From the NCBI GenBank assembly GCA_002338655.1, contig DDIU01000042.1, positions 118,691 through 182,690 of the forward strand: a DNA stretch of 64,000 nucleotides, given 5' to 3'. Shown here piece by piece: positions 1 through 8,250 of the stretch; within the stretch, counting starts at the first letter, position 1, and each line of letters starts with the position of its first letter. The notes under the pieces were generated by a model. The model did no database searches and had not been told where the DNA came from. It saw only the letters and a list, made by a program, of their open reading frames with translations. Source of the DNA: Flammeovirgaceae bacterium UBA1842 (lineage in GTDB: Bacteria; Bacteroidota; Bacteroidia; Cytophagales; Cyclobacteriaceae). Made by a program: the position numbers and the translations under genes.

Positions 1-563
1 TCATTAACGGGCGTGTAATATAGATTTTCATATTCATTTTCTTCGTTGGAGCCATCCTGTAGCCCATATTCGATCATTTGTTGTGCAATGTAGTTGCCAA
101 GGGCAGCGGGTGAACCCGAAGAATAATCAACACTTTCAAATGAAGGATCATAACCTAAATCGTCCATTAAGGCATTCATCTCCATTACTACCCTACCAAT
201 ACCGGGTGACTTAAAAAAACGATGTCGAAGTAAGCGGTAGCAGGCATAGCTTAGTGCTTCTTCCTGAGCGGCCTTTATATTTTCAGGTTGCATTATTCCA
301 TCAAATGGACAAGTATAGCCATGTACAGTTTGACCTAAAAAGTAAGTTTCAGCCAGATCATCGTAAGCCGCCCAGGCATCATACATAACAACAGAGGTGT
401 GAAAGAGATTGCGCGCATGGACTGTCGGACGTGCATAATCACCACGAATTCCATCAAGTAAAATCTCGTTCCATTTTCTTGCTACCGAGTGAGAGGGCTG
501 AGCTATTCCTAAGCCATGAATGCCAAATATAATGACCAGAAGTAATATTGATTTTTTAAGCAT
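1..563 (-). CDS. Vanadium haloperoxidase-like secreted protein, N-terminal part (runs off the window)
   Basis: Only the first 187 codons lie in the window; the gene continues past base 1. The ATG is at 563-561. Residues 1-21 form a signal peptide (short basic start, then a hydrophobic run ending GLGIAQ). The mature part opens HSVARKWNEILLDGIRG followed by RPTVHARNLFHTSVVMYDAWAAYD. I recognise this as the N-terminal helical part of Bacteroidota proteins related to vanadium-dependent haloperoxidase/PAP2 enzymes. The catalytic histidine and vanadate ligands would be in the missing C-terminal part, so enzyme activity cannot be judged. The gene sits 7 bp downstream of the M2 peptidase gene stop region on the same strand (peptidase first), so the two may be cotranscribed. 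Confidence 0.65.
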   Translation of the reverse strand, partial: MLKKSILLLVIIFGIHGLGIAQPSHSVARKWNEILLDGIRGDYARPTVHARNLFHTSVVMYDAWAAYDDLAETYFLGQTVHGYTCPFDGIMQPENIKAAQEEALSYACYRLLRHRFFKSPGIGRVVMEMNALMDDLGYDPSFESVDYSSGSPAALGNYIAQQMIEYGLQDGSNEENEYENLYYTPVN

Positions 564-570
564 ATCTCAA

Positions 571-2388
571 TTAAAAATTAGGCTGTTCAGGTAATGTATA
601 AGTACGGCCTTCATTGGCTTTTTTCAAATACGCGGTTAAAGGCTCAAAATACTCAAGCATAGCTTTGGCGTTAAGATCTTCACCCGTTGTTTCTTTTAAT
701 AATACCCTCCAGTCTTTGGTTGCACCCACTTTCAACATGTCGTTTAAAAAGTTCCCCACTTCCTTACTTCCATAATAATTAGTGGCCCGGGGATCTTCAT
801 GTAGAATATTTTTGGCAATATAATTATGGATTTGAAATAGGAGTACATAGGATAATGCGTAATCATAGTACTGAGCGGCATCATCATTAATGTGTGTTTT
901 TGAAGTTGCATCAGCAAATTCTTCACCCCTCGCTGTTGGAGGGACAATACCCTGAAATTTAGCCTTCATGTCCCACCAGGTTTTATTATACTGGTCTTTT
1001 GGAAGATCGTTGACATAAAGCTCACTTTCAAAATGGGGCATTAGGCCTGCTGAGAAAGGGATAAAGACGATATAGTTTAGGGCTTCTTTTAGTAGTGCCT
1101 GGGTTTCATCAGTTTGGATTCCTGCTGGGATAAGATCCAGATTCTCTAAAAATGGTTTTTGCATTGCTGCCAAGCCAAGCATACTACCAATGGCTTCATG
1201 AAACCCTCGGTTTGCCCCACTTCTCAATAAAGGAGGCACATCTGGGTTAGTGTAGGCCATGTAATAATAGATGTGCCCGAACTCGTGATGGGTAGTTTCA
1301 TACCATTCGGCATTGGGAACCACACTCATCAAGCTTCTTACGTCATTTTTTAAATCCATGTGCCAAGCAGAGGCATGGTTGTTTTTTCTGTAACCGGCAT
1401 CTATGGGTGCAGGATAAAGACTTGAACTATCATAAAAACTTTGTGGCAATGGATTAAAACCAAGGCTAATATAAAATCGCTCTGCTTGTTTTACTATCCA
1501 CTCTGGCCCCTTTTCTTTTAACACGCCATCGAGGTCGATGCCTTCTACTTTTACCATTTCTGACCAATCCTGACCCCATCTGTTGGGTAGCCAATCTGCG
1601 GGTAACATTTCAGGCACATCGGCTTTGTATTTTTTGGCCAGCTCATACCGTGCCCAGGTATGCAGTTCTCTATACAAAGGCCATACATCCTTTACAAGTT
1701 GCTCATTTAGCTTGAGCATTTCCTCTGTTGTCATTCCATAATCAGAAACTTGATAAGTGAAGTAATCATGATAACCCAGGGCTTGAACTGTTTTATTTCT
1801 TAATTGTTGAAGATTTGCCAAGCCGTCTTTAAGTGTCTTACCCACTTCTTTACTGGCTTCCCAAGCCTTTCTCCTTTTGGTAAGATCGGTTTCTTCGTTC
1901 AGGATTTTGTCAATGTCATTGGTAGAAACGGATTTTCCATCTATTTGAAAGTCAAACCCAAAAAGCTTTTCTGTTTGAGCGGTTTCAGCTTTGATTCTTT
2001 CTTTTACTATGTCAGAAACAGTGGCCGGGTTGTTTGCGGCAGCATATAAAATGGCCTCAAGCTGTTTTACTTGAATATCATCCAGTTGATCTTTCTTTTC
2101 GAGCAAAGCACGGGTGCTGGTAATAATTGACTCCCCTCCGGTAAATTTGGCAAAAGCCTCATTGGCAACTTGCGTATTGTAAGCATTGAGCGTGTCACCT
2201 TCAACTATACGGGTATTTGATGCCCATTCAGCTTTCGATGAATTATAGTAGAGCTTTAAATATTCCTTTGTGTATTCATCCAGAAAGGCTTGTGCTTCTT
2301 CCTTGATGTTGGAAGTTTCCCTTTTTGGTTCTCCGCAACTGGAAAGCATTACGGTCAATAGTCCAAAAACAATTAATAGATTCTTCAT
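571..2388 (-). CDS. M2 family (ACE-like) zinc peptidyl-dipeptidase, lipoprotein
   Basis: 605 residues. Residues 1-18 are a lipoprotein signal with lipobox LSSC, so the enzyme is probably anchored on the periplasmic side or at the surface. The zinc site is plain: HEFGH at 368-372 and the third ligand E398 in the GANRGFHEAIG segment, which is the arrangement of angiotensin-converting enzyme. The length is normal for bacterial M2 peptidases. The family removes C-terminal dipeptides from oligopeptides, so the likely role is peptide scavenging outside the cytoplasm. The haloperoxidase-like gene follows closely on the same strand. A candidate -7 box lies about 60 bp upstream. The family assignment is firm; the substrate is unknown. 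Confidence 0.93.
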   Translation of the reverse strand: MKNLLIVFGLLTVMLSSCGEPKRETSNIKEEAQAFLDEYTKEYLKLYYNSSKAEWASNTRIVEGDTLNAYNTQVANEAFAKFTGGESIITSTRALLEKKDQLDDIQVKQLEAILYAAANNPATVSDIVKERIKAETAQTEKLFGFDFQIDGKSVSTNDIDKILNEETDLTKRRKAWEASKEVGKTLKDGLANLQQLRNKTVQALGYHDYFTYQVSDYGMTTEEMLKLNEQLVKDVWPLYRELHTWARYELAKKYKADVPEMLPADWLPNRWGQDWSEMVKVEGIDLDGVLKEKGPEWIVKQAERFYISLGFNPLPQSFYDSSSLYPAPIDAGYRKNNHASAWHMDLKNDVRSLMSVVPNAEWYETTHHEFGHIYYYMAYTNPDVPPLLRSGANRGFHEAIGSMLGLAAMQKPFLENLDLIPAGIQTDETQALLKEALNYIVFIPFSAGLMPHFESELYVNDLPKDQYNKTWWDMKAKFQGIVPPTARGEEFADATSKTHINDDAAQYYDYALSYVLLFQIHNYIAKNILHEDPRATNYYGSKEVGNFLNDMLKVGATKDWRVLLKETTGEDLNAKAMLEYFEPLTAYLKKANEGRTYTLPEQPNF

Positions 2389-2447
2389 AAAAGTAGCTTT
2401 TTAGTATAAGGTTCTATGTGTAGTGCATCTCAGAATTGTGCAATATT

Positions 2448-2455
2448 CAAATATA
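2448..2455 (-). promoter_or_regulatory. Candidate -7 box for the M2 peptidase gene
   Basis: Read on the minus strand the bases are TATATTTG, a perfect match to the Bacteroidota -7 consensus TAnnTTTG, about 60 bp before the peptidase ATG. No convincing -33 TTTG is seen about 20 bp further up, so this is only a candidate. An imperfect hairpin (2468-2492) lies between this box and the end of the upstream gene and could be that gene's weak terminator. Confidence 0.3.
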
Positions 2456-2601
2456 TAAATAATTACCAGTGTCCGATAAAATATCAGGCACTTTAACATT
2501 GTATGGTTAAAATGTTTAGTAAAGGATTCTACCCCCGATGTGCTATTTTGTGGACGTCAATTGTGATGCCCTTTGGGAATAATGGGAGATTTTAAAACTT
2601 A

Positions 2602-3618
2602 TTATTTTCTCACCAATTCGTTTCGCAGATTGGCAATATAATTGGCCAAAGCTTTTTGCCAGGTAGGTGCTGCATCCCACCGTTTTCCTACAAAATCATT
2701 TTCAGAATAGATATGTTTGATGTAGAATTTATATACCTGTGTATTTATATTGTAAGATGAAATTTCAGATGCCCCATCGTTCACAACCTCACTCACATAG
2801 GCCGACTCATTGTCACTAATTTCATACCCTAGTATTTGTTTAACAGCTTTTCCTGTTGAATGGGTGTAATATAATATGTACTGATACCCCTTGGTTCGTA
2901 ATTCTTTTTCATCAAACCCAGGGTCTACAAAACCCCACTTATAGGGATAATTTTTCATTACTTCAGCTATGGCCGCTGTGTCCGCAAATTGAGGGACCGC
3001 TAATTTTTCTGATGAAAAATTCAAATCATAAAATTCAGACCTTCTGCCCTTGATGATGCTTACCATTTCACCATATTGCGGATTTCCAATAATCAATAAA
3101 TTCGTTTTTTCAAGATTTGAATTTGCTGCAATCCGATATAAATCCTCTAGTATTCCTTTAAGATCATTTCCCTCCATTTTCCAAGCCTCTTGATTGTTGG
3201 CTATTAAGAAAGACCGATCTTTTAATTTGAGGAGAATGAGTTTGTAAGACAGCCCATCGTAGAACAAAAATGCAGCATGAGAAAGGTCCCTTGCATCCAG
3301 CGCATCCAGAAAGGCGTCATAGGACTCATAACCACTGAATATGTCATCCATATAATAATAGGTGACGGCATCAATCCCTGCTTTTTTAAACCCCGGTTGT
3401 GCCACTTCAGCAATCCCACTCCAATCTGCACGGATTTCCGGGGATTGGTTTTTTAGTGGCACCTTGATAAAAACCACAGTTTTGGATGACAGAATTTCTT
3501 CAGGAAGTTGATCCGAATAATTCAATGTGGCCAGTCGATTATAAAACTCCTTTTCCTGAGCAAGAGTATCTATGGAAATGAGTAATAGGAATGCAAGTAA
3601 AAACCTGATTGATTTCAT
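2602..3618 (-). CDS. Secreted protein of unknown function
   Basis: 338 residues; I do not recognise a domain. Residues 1-21 are a clear signal peptide (MKSIRF, hydrophobic stretch, then TLAQ), so the protein is exported. The rest looks like a mixed alpha/beta soluble protein: strands such as KTVVFIKVPL near residue 47 and NLLIIGNPQYG near residue 173, with many aromatic residues and no cysteine cluster. There is no C-terminal sorting tail, so a periplasmic location is the simplest reading. It stands alone on the minus strand between the M2 peptidase and the VOC gene. Not a shadow frame: the length, signal peptide and composition are those of a real protein. Confidence 0.72.
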   Translation of the reverse strand: MKSIRFLLAFLLLISIDTLAQEKEFYNRLATLNYSDQLPEEILSSKTVVFIKVPLKNQSPEIRADWSGIAEVAQPGFKKAGIDAVTYYYMDDIFSGYESYDAFLDALDARDLSHAAFLFYDGLSYKLILLKLKDRSFLIANNQEAWKMEGNDLKGILEDLYRIAANSNLEKTNLLIIGNPQYGEMVSIIKGRRSEFYDLNFSSEKLAVPQFADTAAIAEVMKNYPYKWGFVDPGFDEKELRTKGYQYILYYTHSTGKAVKQILGYEISDNESAYVSEVVNDGASEISSYNINTQVYKFYIKHIYSENDFVGKRWDAAPTWQKALANYIANLRNELVRK

Positions 3619-3664
3619 TATAAACGAAACGATTTAGATTGAATATTATTTACCATTCGTGTCA

Positions 3665-4081
3665 TTAAGTGGCAAAAATTTGGTTTTTATCTTTAAAAGC
3701 CTTGAATTCCAATGCATTGCCACTTGGATCGAGAAAAAACATGGTGGCTTGTTCCCCTGGTTTTCCTTTAAACCTAATATGGGGCTTTATAATAAATGCA
3801 ATGTTATGCCCTTCAAGGTGTTTGCTCAGCTTTTCCCATTCCGCCCACTCCAAAATTACCCCAAAATGCCTTACCGGTACGGAGTCACCATCAACGTCAT
3901 TGGTTGTAGCAGCTTTCACCTCTTCAGGTTTTAAATGCGCCACCAGTTGATGCCCAAAGAAATTAAAATCGATCCATTGATCGGAACTTCTGCCTGTTGA
4001 GCAACCCAAAACATTTACATAAAATGACCGTGCTTCTTCTAGGTCCTTGACCGGAAAGGCAAGATGAAAGGGAGGTATCAT
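3665..4081 (-). CDS. VOC superfamily (glyoxalase/dioxygenase-fold) protein
   Basis: 138 residues with the vicinal-oxygen-chelate pattern: an opening strand PPFHLAFPVKDLEEARSFYV with a possible metal ligand at H6, a second half starting near VRHFGVILE, and the closing DPSGNALEFKAF whose glutamate is the usual last metal ligand. Members are small metal enzymes or binding proteins (glyoxalase I, extradiol dioxygenases, resistance proteins); the substrate cannot be read from sequence. The ATG lies one base after the stop of the Rieske gene, so the two form an operon transcribed Rieske then VOC. Pairing with a ferredoxin-like partner hints at an oxidative reaction, but this is inference. Confidence 0.85.
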   Translation of the reverse strand: MIPPFHLAFPVKDLEEARSFYVNVLGCSTGRSSDQWIDFNFFGHQLVAHLKPEEVKAATTNDVDGDSVPVRHFGVILEWAEWEKLSKHLEGHNIAFIIKPHIRFKGKPGEQATMFFLDPSGNALEFKAFKDKNQIFAT

Positions 4082-4082
4082 A

Positions 4083-4409
4083 TTATTCTGTTAAGCCGAT
4101 ATAAAAACCGGAATCATCAATTTTAATGGGATATGTTTTTAAGTCTGCAGTGCGATGGTCACACTCCACGCCAAACTTAAGATTATATCTGTAATTATGT
4201 AAGGGGCAAATAATTTCGCCAAATCCATTGATCGTGCCGCCACTTAAAGATTCTGACTGATGTGGACAGGTGTCAGAAGTAGCATAAAAATTGGAATTGA
4301 AATAGGAAAGGCAAATTTTAACGTCTTTATAAATAATCTGAACGGGATTGAGTTCACCCAATTTTGCTTCAGCCTGAGCCTTGTTATTGAATATTTTTAT
4401 CCAATTCAT
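4083..4409 (-). CDS. Rieske [2Fe-2S] ferredoxin-like protein
   Basis: 108 residues, all one Rieske domain. The cluster ligands are visible as C48-x-H50 (TCPHQ) and C68-x2-H71 (CPLHNYR). This size and layout match the stand-alone Rieske ferredoxins and small NirD-like subunits that pass electrons to an oxygenase or reductase. No signal peptide, so it is cytoplasmic. It is the first gene of a two-gene operon with the VOC protein. Its first four codons and its upstream region lie in a 54-bp sequence that occurs again at 5256-5309, on the far side of the TA cassette. The electron partner is not in the window. Confidence 0.9.
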   Translation of the reverse strand: MNWIKIFNNKAQAEAKLGELNPVQIIYKDVKICLSYFNSNFYATSDTCPHQSESLSGGTINGFGEIICPLHNYRYNLKFGVECDHRTADLKTYPIKIDDSGFYIGLTE

Positions 4410-4451
4410 TTGTTAGAAGATACTTTGACCACGATTAAGTTATCAAATTTG
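4398..4451. repeat. 54-bp direct repeat, copy 1 (left of the TA cassette)
   Basis: This 54-bp stretch matches 5256-5309 with two mismatches. Weaker similarity continues to about 4497 (paired with about 5348). It covers the first four codons and the upstream region of the Rieske gene. The two copies are 858 bp apart and bracket the ParE-type TA operon. Confidence 0.85.
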
Positions 4452-4589
4452 TAATGGTTATACCAAAGTAGGTGAGCAATCTTTTTATTATTTTAAAGTA
4501 ATGATGTCCAACTAAAATTTATTAGTTATTGAAAATAAAGTTTAATCGAAAAACAACGAAGATTTTTAGACATTTCCCAAAAATCCGTT

Positions 4590-4644
4590 TTACCCCGCCA
4601 GTTAGCGGTTGCCGGAAAGTCCCCTTTAGGGGATTTAGGGGTAA
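4590..4644. repeat. Nested inverted repeat, possibly a dispersed palindromic element
   Basis: An outer inverted pair (TTACCCC at 4590-4596, GGGGTAA at 4638-4644) encloses an inner hairpin (TCCCC at 4620-4624, GGGGA at 4629-4633). From memory, similar CCCCTTTAGGGG-type sequences are dispersed in Bacteroidota genomes; that was not checked. The element lies inside the segment bounded by the 54-bp direct repeats, upstream of the TA promoter. Confidence 0.4.
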
Positions 4645-4708
4645 TAGAGACAAAATTCGATAAAACTTCATTTTTCCTCGGACGCCAGTAATTTAAAGCG
4701 AGATAGCG

Positions 4709-4742
4709 TTGTAAACTCTTACTCGTAGAATTCTTATATTTG
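4709..4742 (+). promoter_or_regulatory. Predicted leaderless promoter of the ParE-type TA operon
   Basis: A perfect -7 box TATATTTG (4735-4742) ends four bases before the ATG at 4747. A -33-like TTG lies at 4709-4711, 23 bp upstream of the box, slightly wide. With this spacing transcription should begin at or within a base or two of the ATG, giving an mRNA without a leader. The other two TA operons in the window have the same box-to-ATG distance. Confidence 0.6.
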
Positions 4743-4746
4743 GTAT

Positions 4747-4929
4747 ATGATAACGAAGGCTCAAATAATCCATACCCTAAAAGGAATGCCTGAAAAAGTC
4801 TCAATTGATCAAGTCATAGATCAGTTGATCTTTCTGGACAAAGTTCAAAAGGGAATTTCCGATTCAGATAACAACCGTATTAATTCAAAAGAAAAGGCTA
4901 AACAGAAACTTAGTAAATGGCTAAAGTAG
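4747..4929 (+). CDS. Small antitoxin-like protein paired with a ParE-type toxin
   Basis: 60 residues, charged (MITKAQIIHTLKGMPEKV at the start, lysine-rich end SKEKAKQKLSKWLK). No named DNA-binding fold is obvious; the middle SIDQVIDQLIFLDKVQKG is helical. Its role as antitoxin is inferred from context: small size, position directly before the toxin, and a 13-bp overlap with it. Comparable short proteins often precede RelE/ParE toxins in Bacteroidota. Antitoxins of this kind bind and block the partner toxin and commonly repress their own promoter. The predicted promoter ends four bases before the ATG. The gene lies inside the segment flanked by direct repeats. Confidence 0.72.
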   Translation: MITKAQIIHTLKGMPEKVSIDQVIDQLIFLDKVQKGISDSDNNRINSKEKAKQKLSKWLK

Positions 4930-5228
4930 TTTGGACAGATTCTGCAATAAGTGACCTTAACAATATTGGTGATTACATTTCGAAGGACTCTATAAAATAT
5001 GCGGAAATAACCATTGAAAGACTTTTTAATGCAACTGACATTCTAGAGAAATATCCTGACGCTGGGAAAATAACCGTTGAATTTGAAAACGAATCAATTA
5101 GAGAGCTTATTAGAGGAAGTTACAGAATAGTTTATCGTAAAATGAGTCAAGAAAGAATAGACATATTGACGGTACATAACTCAGCTCGGATGCTTGGCAA
5201 TACCTATGATTTTGATGAAGATGACTAA
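4917..5228 (+). CDS. RelE/ParE superfamily toxin
   Basis: 103 residues with the ParE pattern: opening strand AKVVWTDSAISDLNNIGDYI, helix with alternating charges, then LIRGSYRIVYRKMSQERIDILTVHNSARML, where the SYRIVYR strand and the final VHNSARML are typical of the family. ParE toxins inhibit DNA gyrase and RelE toxins cleave mRNA on the ribosome; sequence alone places it nearer ParE, without proof of target. It overlaps the antitoxin gene by 13 bp, so translation is probably coupled. The short acidic tail (DFDEDD) is unremarkable. The repeat-bounded position suggests acquisition by transfer. Confidence 0.9.
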   Translation: MAKVVWTDSAISDLNNIGDYISKDSIKYAEITIERLFNATDILEKYPDAGKITVEFENESIRELIRGSYRIVYRKMSQERIDILTVHNSARMLGNTYDFDEDD

Positions 5229-5255
5229 CATTCTTTGCTTCAGCAAGAGTCTTGC

Positions 5256-5309
5256 TATCCAATTCATTTGTTAGGAGATACTTTGACTACGATTAAGTTA
5301 TCAAATTTG
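5256..5309. repeat. 54-bp direct repeat, copy 2 (right of the TA cassette)
   Basis: Second copy of the sequence at 4398-4451, 52 of 54 bases identical. It begins 27 bp after the toxin stop codon and ends 65 bp before the amidohydrolase ATG, so it probably supplies part of that gene's upstream region. Confidence 0.85.
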
Positions 5310-5374
5310 ATTTGCTTATGCCAAAAGAGGGGTCAATCTTTTATTATATTAGTATCATACAAATTCACACAACC

Positions 5375-6677
5375 ATGATCAGGCACCTTTTTATTTTATT
5401 GATAAGTATTACCGCAGTAAATGGGTATGCTCAAGAAATCAACAAAAGGGCTGAACAATTGGCCTTGGACCTCCAACCCAAAATGATAGAATGGAGACGT
5501 AATTTCCACGAAAACCCAGAACTTTCAAACCGGGAATTTCAAACCGCTGAAAAAATAGCTAAGCATCTCAGGGGGTTAGGTATTGAAGTGCAAACCAATG
5601 TTGCCAAAACAGGAGTAGTGGGTATATTGAAAGGAGGAAAACCCGGCCCAGTGGTGGCGTTGAGAGCCGACATTGATGCCTTACCCGTAACAGAACGGAC
5701 AAAGGTAGATTTTGCTTCCAGTGTGACAACTACATTCAATGGAATGGAAACAGGGGTAATGCACGCCTGTGGGCATGATGCGCACATGGCTATATTAATG
5801 GCAGCGGCAGAAGTGCTTTCAAAAATTAAAAATGACATTCCTGGGACGGTAAAATTTATTTTCCAACCTGCTGAAGAAGGCCCGCCCAATGGAGAAGAGG
5901 GAGGAGCGGCATTAATGGTTAATGAAGGGGTTCTGAAATCACCCGATGTTGATGTGATATTTGGTCTTCATATCGCTGCGGGTAAACCTATAGGCACCAT
6001 AAGCTACAAACCTGAAGGAATTATGGCCGCTTCAGATCGATTTATAATCAAAGTACATGGAAAGCAAGCTCATGGTTCAACCCCATGGTTAAGTGTAGAC
6101 CCCATTGTTACAGCCACTCAAATAATTACAGGACTACAGACCATCGTTAGTCGGCAAACTGAACTTACCAAGGAAGCTGCTGTGATTTCAGTTGGAATGG
6201 TACAAGCGGGGTTGAGGTATAATATTATTCCAGAAGAAGCGGTAATTACAGGGCACTGTAAGAACGCTTGATAAAGTAATGCAGGCGAAAATACATGAAC
6301 AGATAAGACTGAAATCTACTAAAATAGCTGAAAGTATGGGTGCAACAGTAGATGTTGACATCAAAACGTTAGCCCCACTTACTTACAATGATCCGACACT
6401 AACTGAAATGATGATTCCATCATTGGAAAAGGCTGCTGGCAAAGAAAATGTTATGGTAATAAAAGCAATTACAGGAGCAGAGGATTTTTCGGTTTTTCAA
6501 CAGAATGTACCGGGACTTTATTTCTTTGTTGGGGGTCAGCCAACTGGGCAAGGCCTTGATATGGGTATCCTAGCAGGACATCATACACCGGATTTTTACA
6601 TTGATGAAGGTGGAATGATCACAGGACTAAAGGCCATGCTTGAATTGACCCTTGATTATATGCAATTGAAAAAATAA
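5375..6677 (+). pseudogene. M20 family amidohydrolase, interrupted by a one-base frameshift
   Basis: Two adjacent frames together make one secreted M20D amidohydrolase of about 433 residues. The first (ATG at 5375, chosen because it starts the signal peptide MIRHLFILLISITAVNGYAQ) carries the dinuclear metal motifs ALRADIDALPV, MHACGHDAHMAIL and FQPAEEG, then runs GYxIIPEEAVITG and shifts. Dropping one base near the C at 6254 restores the expected GTVRTLDKVMQ and joins the second frame, which holds the ITGAEDFSVFQ and AGHHTPDFYIDE motifs. The family hydrolyses N-acyl amino acids such as hippurate or amidated peptides. All motifs are intact, so this is either a very recent pseudogene or a sequencing or assembly error. 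It is followed without a gap by the deaminase-family gene. Confidence 0.88.
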
Positions 6678-7564
6678 TGCTCAAGATTTATAAGGAGCCA
6701 ATTATCCAAAAAATTAAAGAACCATTCTTTTCTCATAATGGAGTAGAAGTGTTTATTAAACGTGAGGATTTGATTCATCCATTTGTCTCAGGTAACAAGT
6801 GGAGAAAATTAAAATACAATTTGGAAGAGGCCACCCGGTTACAACATAAAACGGTACTGACATTTGGAGGGGCTTTTTCCAACCATATTTATGCTACTTC
6901 TGCAGCAGCCAATGAAGTAGGTTTCAAATCTATTGGAATTATTAGGGGGGAAGAGCTTGCTGATAAACCACTAAATAAGACTTTGGCTTTTGCTAAAAAT
7001 CAGGGCATGCAACTGGAATTTGTATCACGTGAAAACTACCGATCAAAAGCGGAAGATAATTATATCGACCAACTACGTGATATTTATGGTGATTTTTACC
7101 TAATACCAGAGGGTGGCACCAACAACCTGGCGATAAAAGGCTGTGAAGAAATAGTGGATGAAGAGGTAAAACAATTTGATTACCTCTGTCTTTCTGTGGG
7201 TACGGGCGGCACTATTAGCGGAGTGATAACTGCAGTGGACAAAGACCAAATAGTGATCGGTTTTTCTGCTCTGAAAGGTGATTTTTTAATAAAAGAGGTG
7301 GCAGATTTGCTAAGTAACTATACTGCTGCTGAGCATAGCAACTGGCACATCGAAACGGACTATCATTTTGGTGGCTATGCAAAGACTAAACCTGAGCTCA
7401 ATGAATTCATTGAAGAGTTTAATAGTAATCACAATTTCCCGATAGAGCCTATTTACACAGGCAAGATGATGTTTGGCTTGTATGATAAGATTAAAAAGGG
7501 TGATTTTAGATCGGGGAGTAAAATTTTGGCTATTCATACAGGCGGACTGCAGAGACGAGAATAA
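6677..7564 (+). CDS. PLP-dependent ACC deaminase / D-cysteine desulfhydrase family enzyme
   Basis: 295 residues, fold-type II PLP enzyme. The PLP-lysine segment is SGNKWRKLKYNL (K41 is the likely Schiff-base lysine), followed by FGGAFSNHIYATSAAA, the substrate loop, and the phosphate-binding SVGTGGTISGV near residue 173. The family includes 1-aminocyclopropane-1-carboxylate deaminase and D-cysteine desulfhydrase; in Bacteroidota, D-cysteine or related D-amino-acid degradation is more likely than ACC use, but this is not shown. Its ATG overlaps the amidohydrolase stop by one base (TAATG), so the two genes are translationally coupled and may act together in using acylated amino acids. Slightly shorter than typical members. 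Confidence 0.9.
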   Translation: MLKIYKEPIIQKIKEPFFSHNGVEVFIKREDLIHPFVSGNKWRKLKYNLEEATRLQHKTVLTFGGAFSNHIYATSAAANEVGFKSIGIIRGEELADKPLNKTLAFAKNQGMQLEFVSRENYRSKAEDNYIDQLRDIYGDFYLIPEGGTNNLAIKGCEEIVDEEVKQFDYLCLSVGTGGTISGVITAVDKDQIVIGFSALKGDFLIKEVADLLSNYTAAEHSNWHIETDYHFGGYAKTKPELNEFIEEFNSNHNFPIEPIYTGKMMFGLYDKIKKGDFRSGSKILAIHTGGLQRRE

Positions 7565-7609
7565 TAATAAATAATTATAACTTAGCAGCTTAAACTTAAT
7601 TCTTATGTA

Positions 7610-8248
7610 ATGAAAAAATTATTATTCTTGTTTTTCCTTTGTTCTAACCATATTGTCAATGCTCAAACTCAGGAAGAAGAAACTTACAAACAACAAGGCA
7701 AGGAGTGGAATGTAGAAGTGAACCTTGATCCATTTTCTGCAAACCCAATTAATATCAGTTACCTTAGAATAAGAAGGTTCACTACTGCTAATATTGCTCA
7801 TAGGCTGGGCATTTCAGTTTCAGGTGAAACACAAAAACCAAATGATGATGTAAAGTTATCGACAGTCATAATTAATTTAAGACCGGGTATTGAAAAGCAT
7901 TTTAATGGAACGAATAGACTTTCGCCCTATGTAGGAGGGGAACTGGATTTGGCAGTTAAGTGGTCTAAACGTGATGTTGTTAATCAAGGAGGTCAACCTT
8001 TAAAAGGAGCGTGGGATCAAAATGGCCAGGAGCGTGGGTACACCAGAATAGGATTTAATTTAATTACGGGGATGGATGTTTATATCCTTAAAAGCCTTTA
8101 TTTAGGAACAGAAATAGGATATGGTTTTGAGCTATTAAAAAATGCCGACATTGAGTTTAGCAATGGTCAACAAACCATTGATGGAGGAAGTAGCTTGAAA
8201 TTTGGGCCTAATTTCAATAGTTCTATCAGATTGGGGTATATATTTTAG
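7610..8248 (+). CDS. Predicted outer-membrane beta-barrel protein
   Basis: 212 residues. A signal peptide (MKKLLFLFFLCSNHIVNAQ) is followed by alternating polar and hydrophobic strands (WNVEVNLDPFSANPINISYL, LSPYVGGELDLAV, SLYLGTEIGYGF) and the chain ends SSIRLGYIF. A final phenylalanine after a beta strand is typical of outer-membrane barrels. Around eight strands can be drawn, which fits a small barrel of the OmpW/OmpX size class, but no specific family is recognised. The next gene starts two bases after the stop, so both are likely one transcript. Confidence 0.75.
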   Translation: MKKLLFLFFLCSNHIVNAQTQEEETYKQQGKEWNVEVNLDPFSANPINISYLRIRRFTTANIAHRLGISVSGETQKPNDDVKLSTVIINLRPGIEKHFNGTNRLSPYVGGELDLAVKWSKRDVVNQGGQPLKGAWDQNGQERGYTRIGFNLITGMDVYILKSLYLGTEIGYGFELLKNADIEFSNGQQTIDGGSSLKFGPNFNSSIRLGYIF

Positions 8249-8250
8249 AA

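Noticed and set aside
4526..4804. 92-residue minus-strand frame
   Set aside because: It runs antisense over the nested palindrome and the TA promoter, and its translation (RKNEVLSNFVSITPKSPKG) comes from the palindromic element, so it is not a gene.
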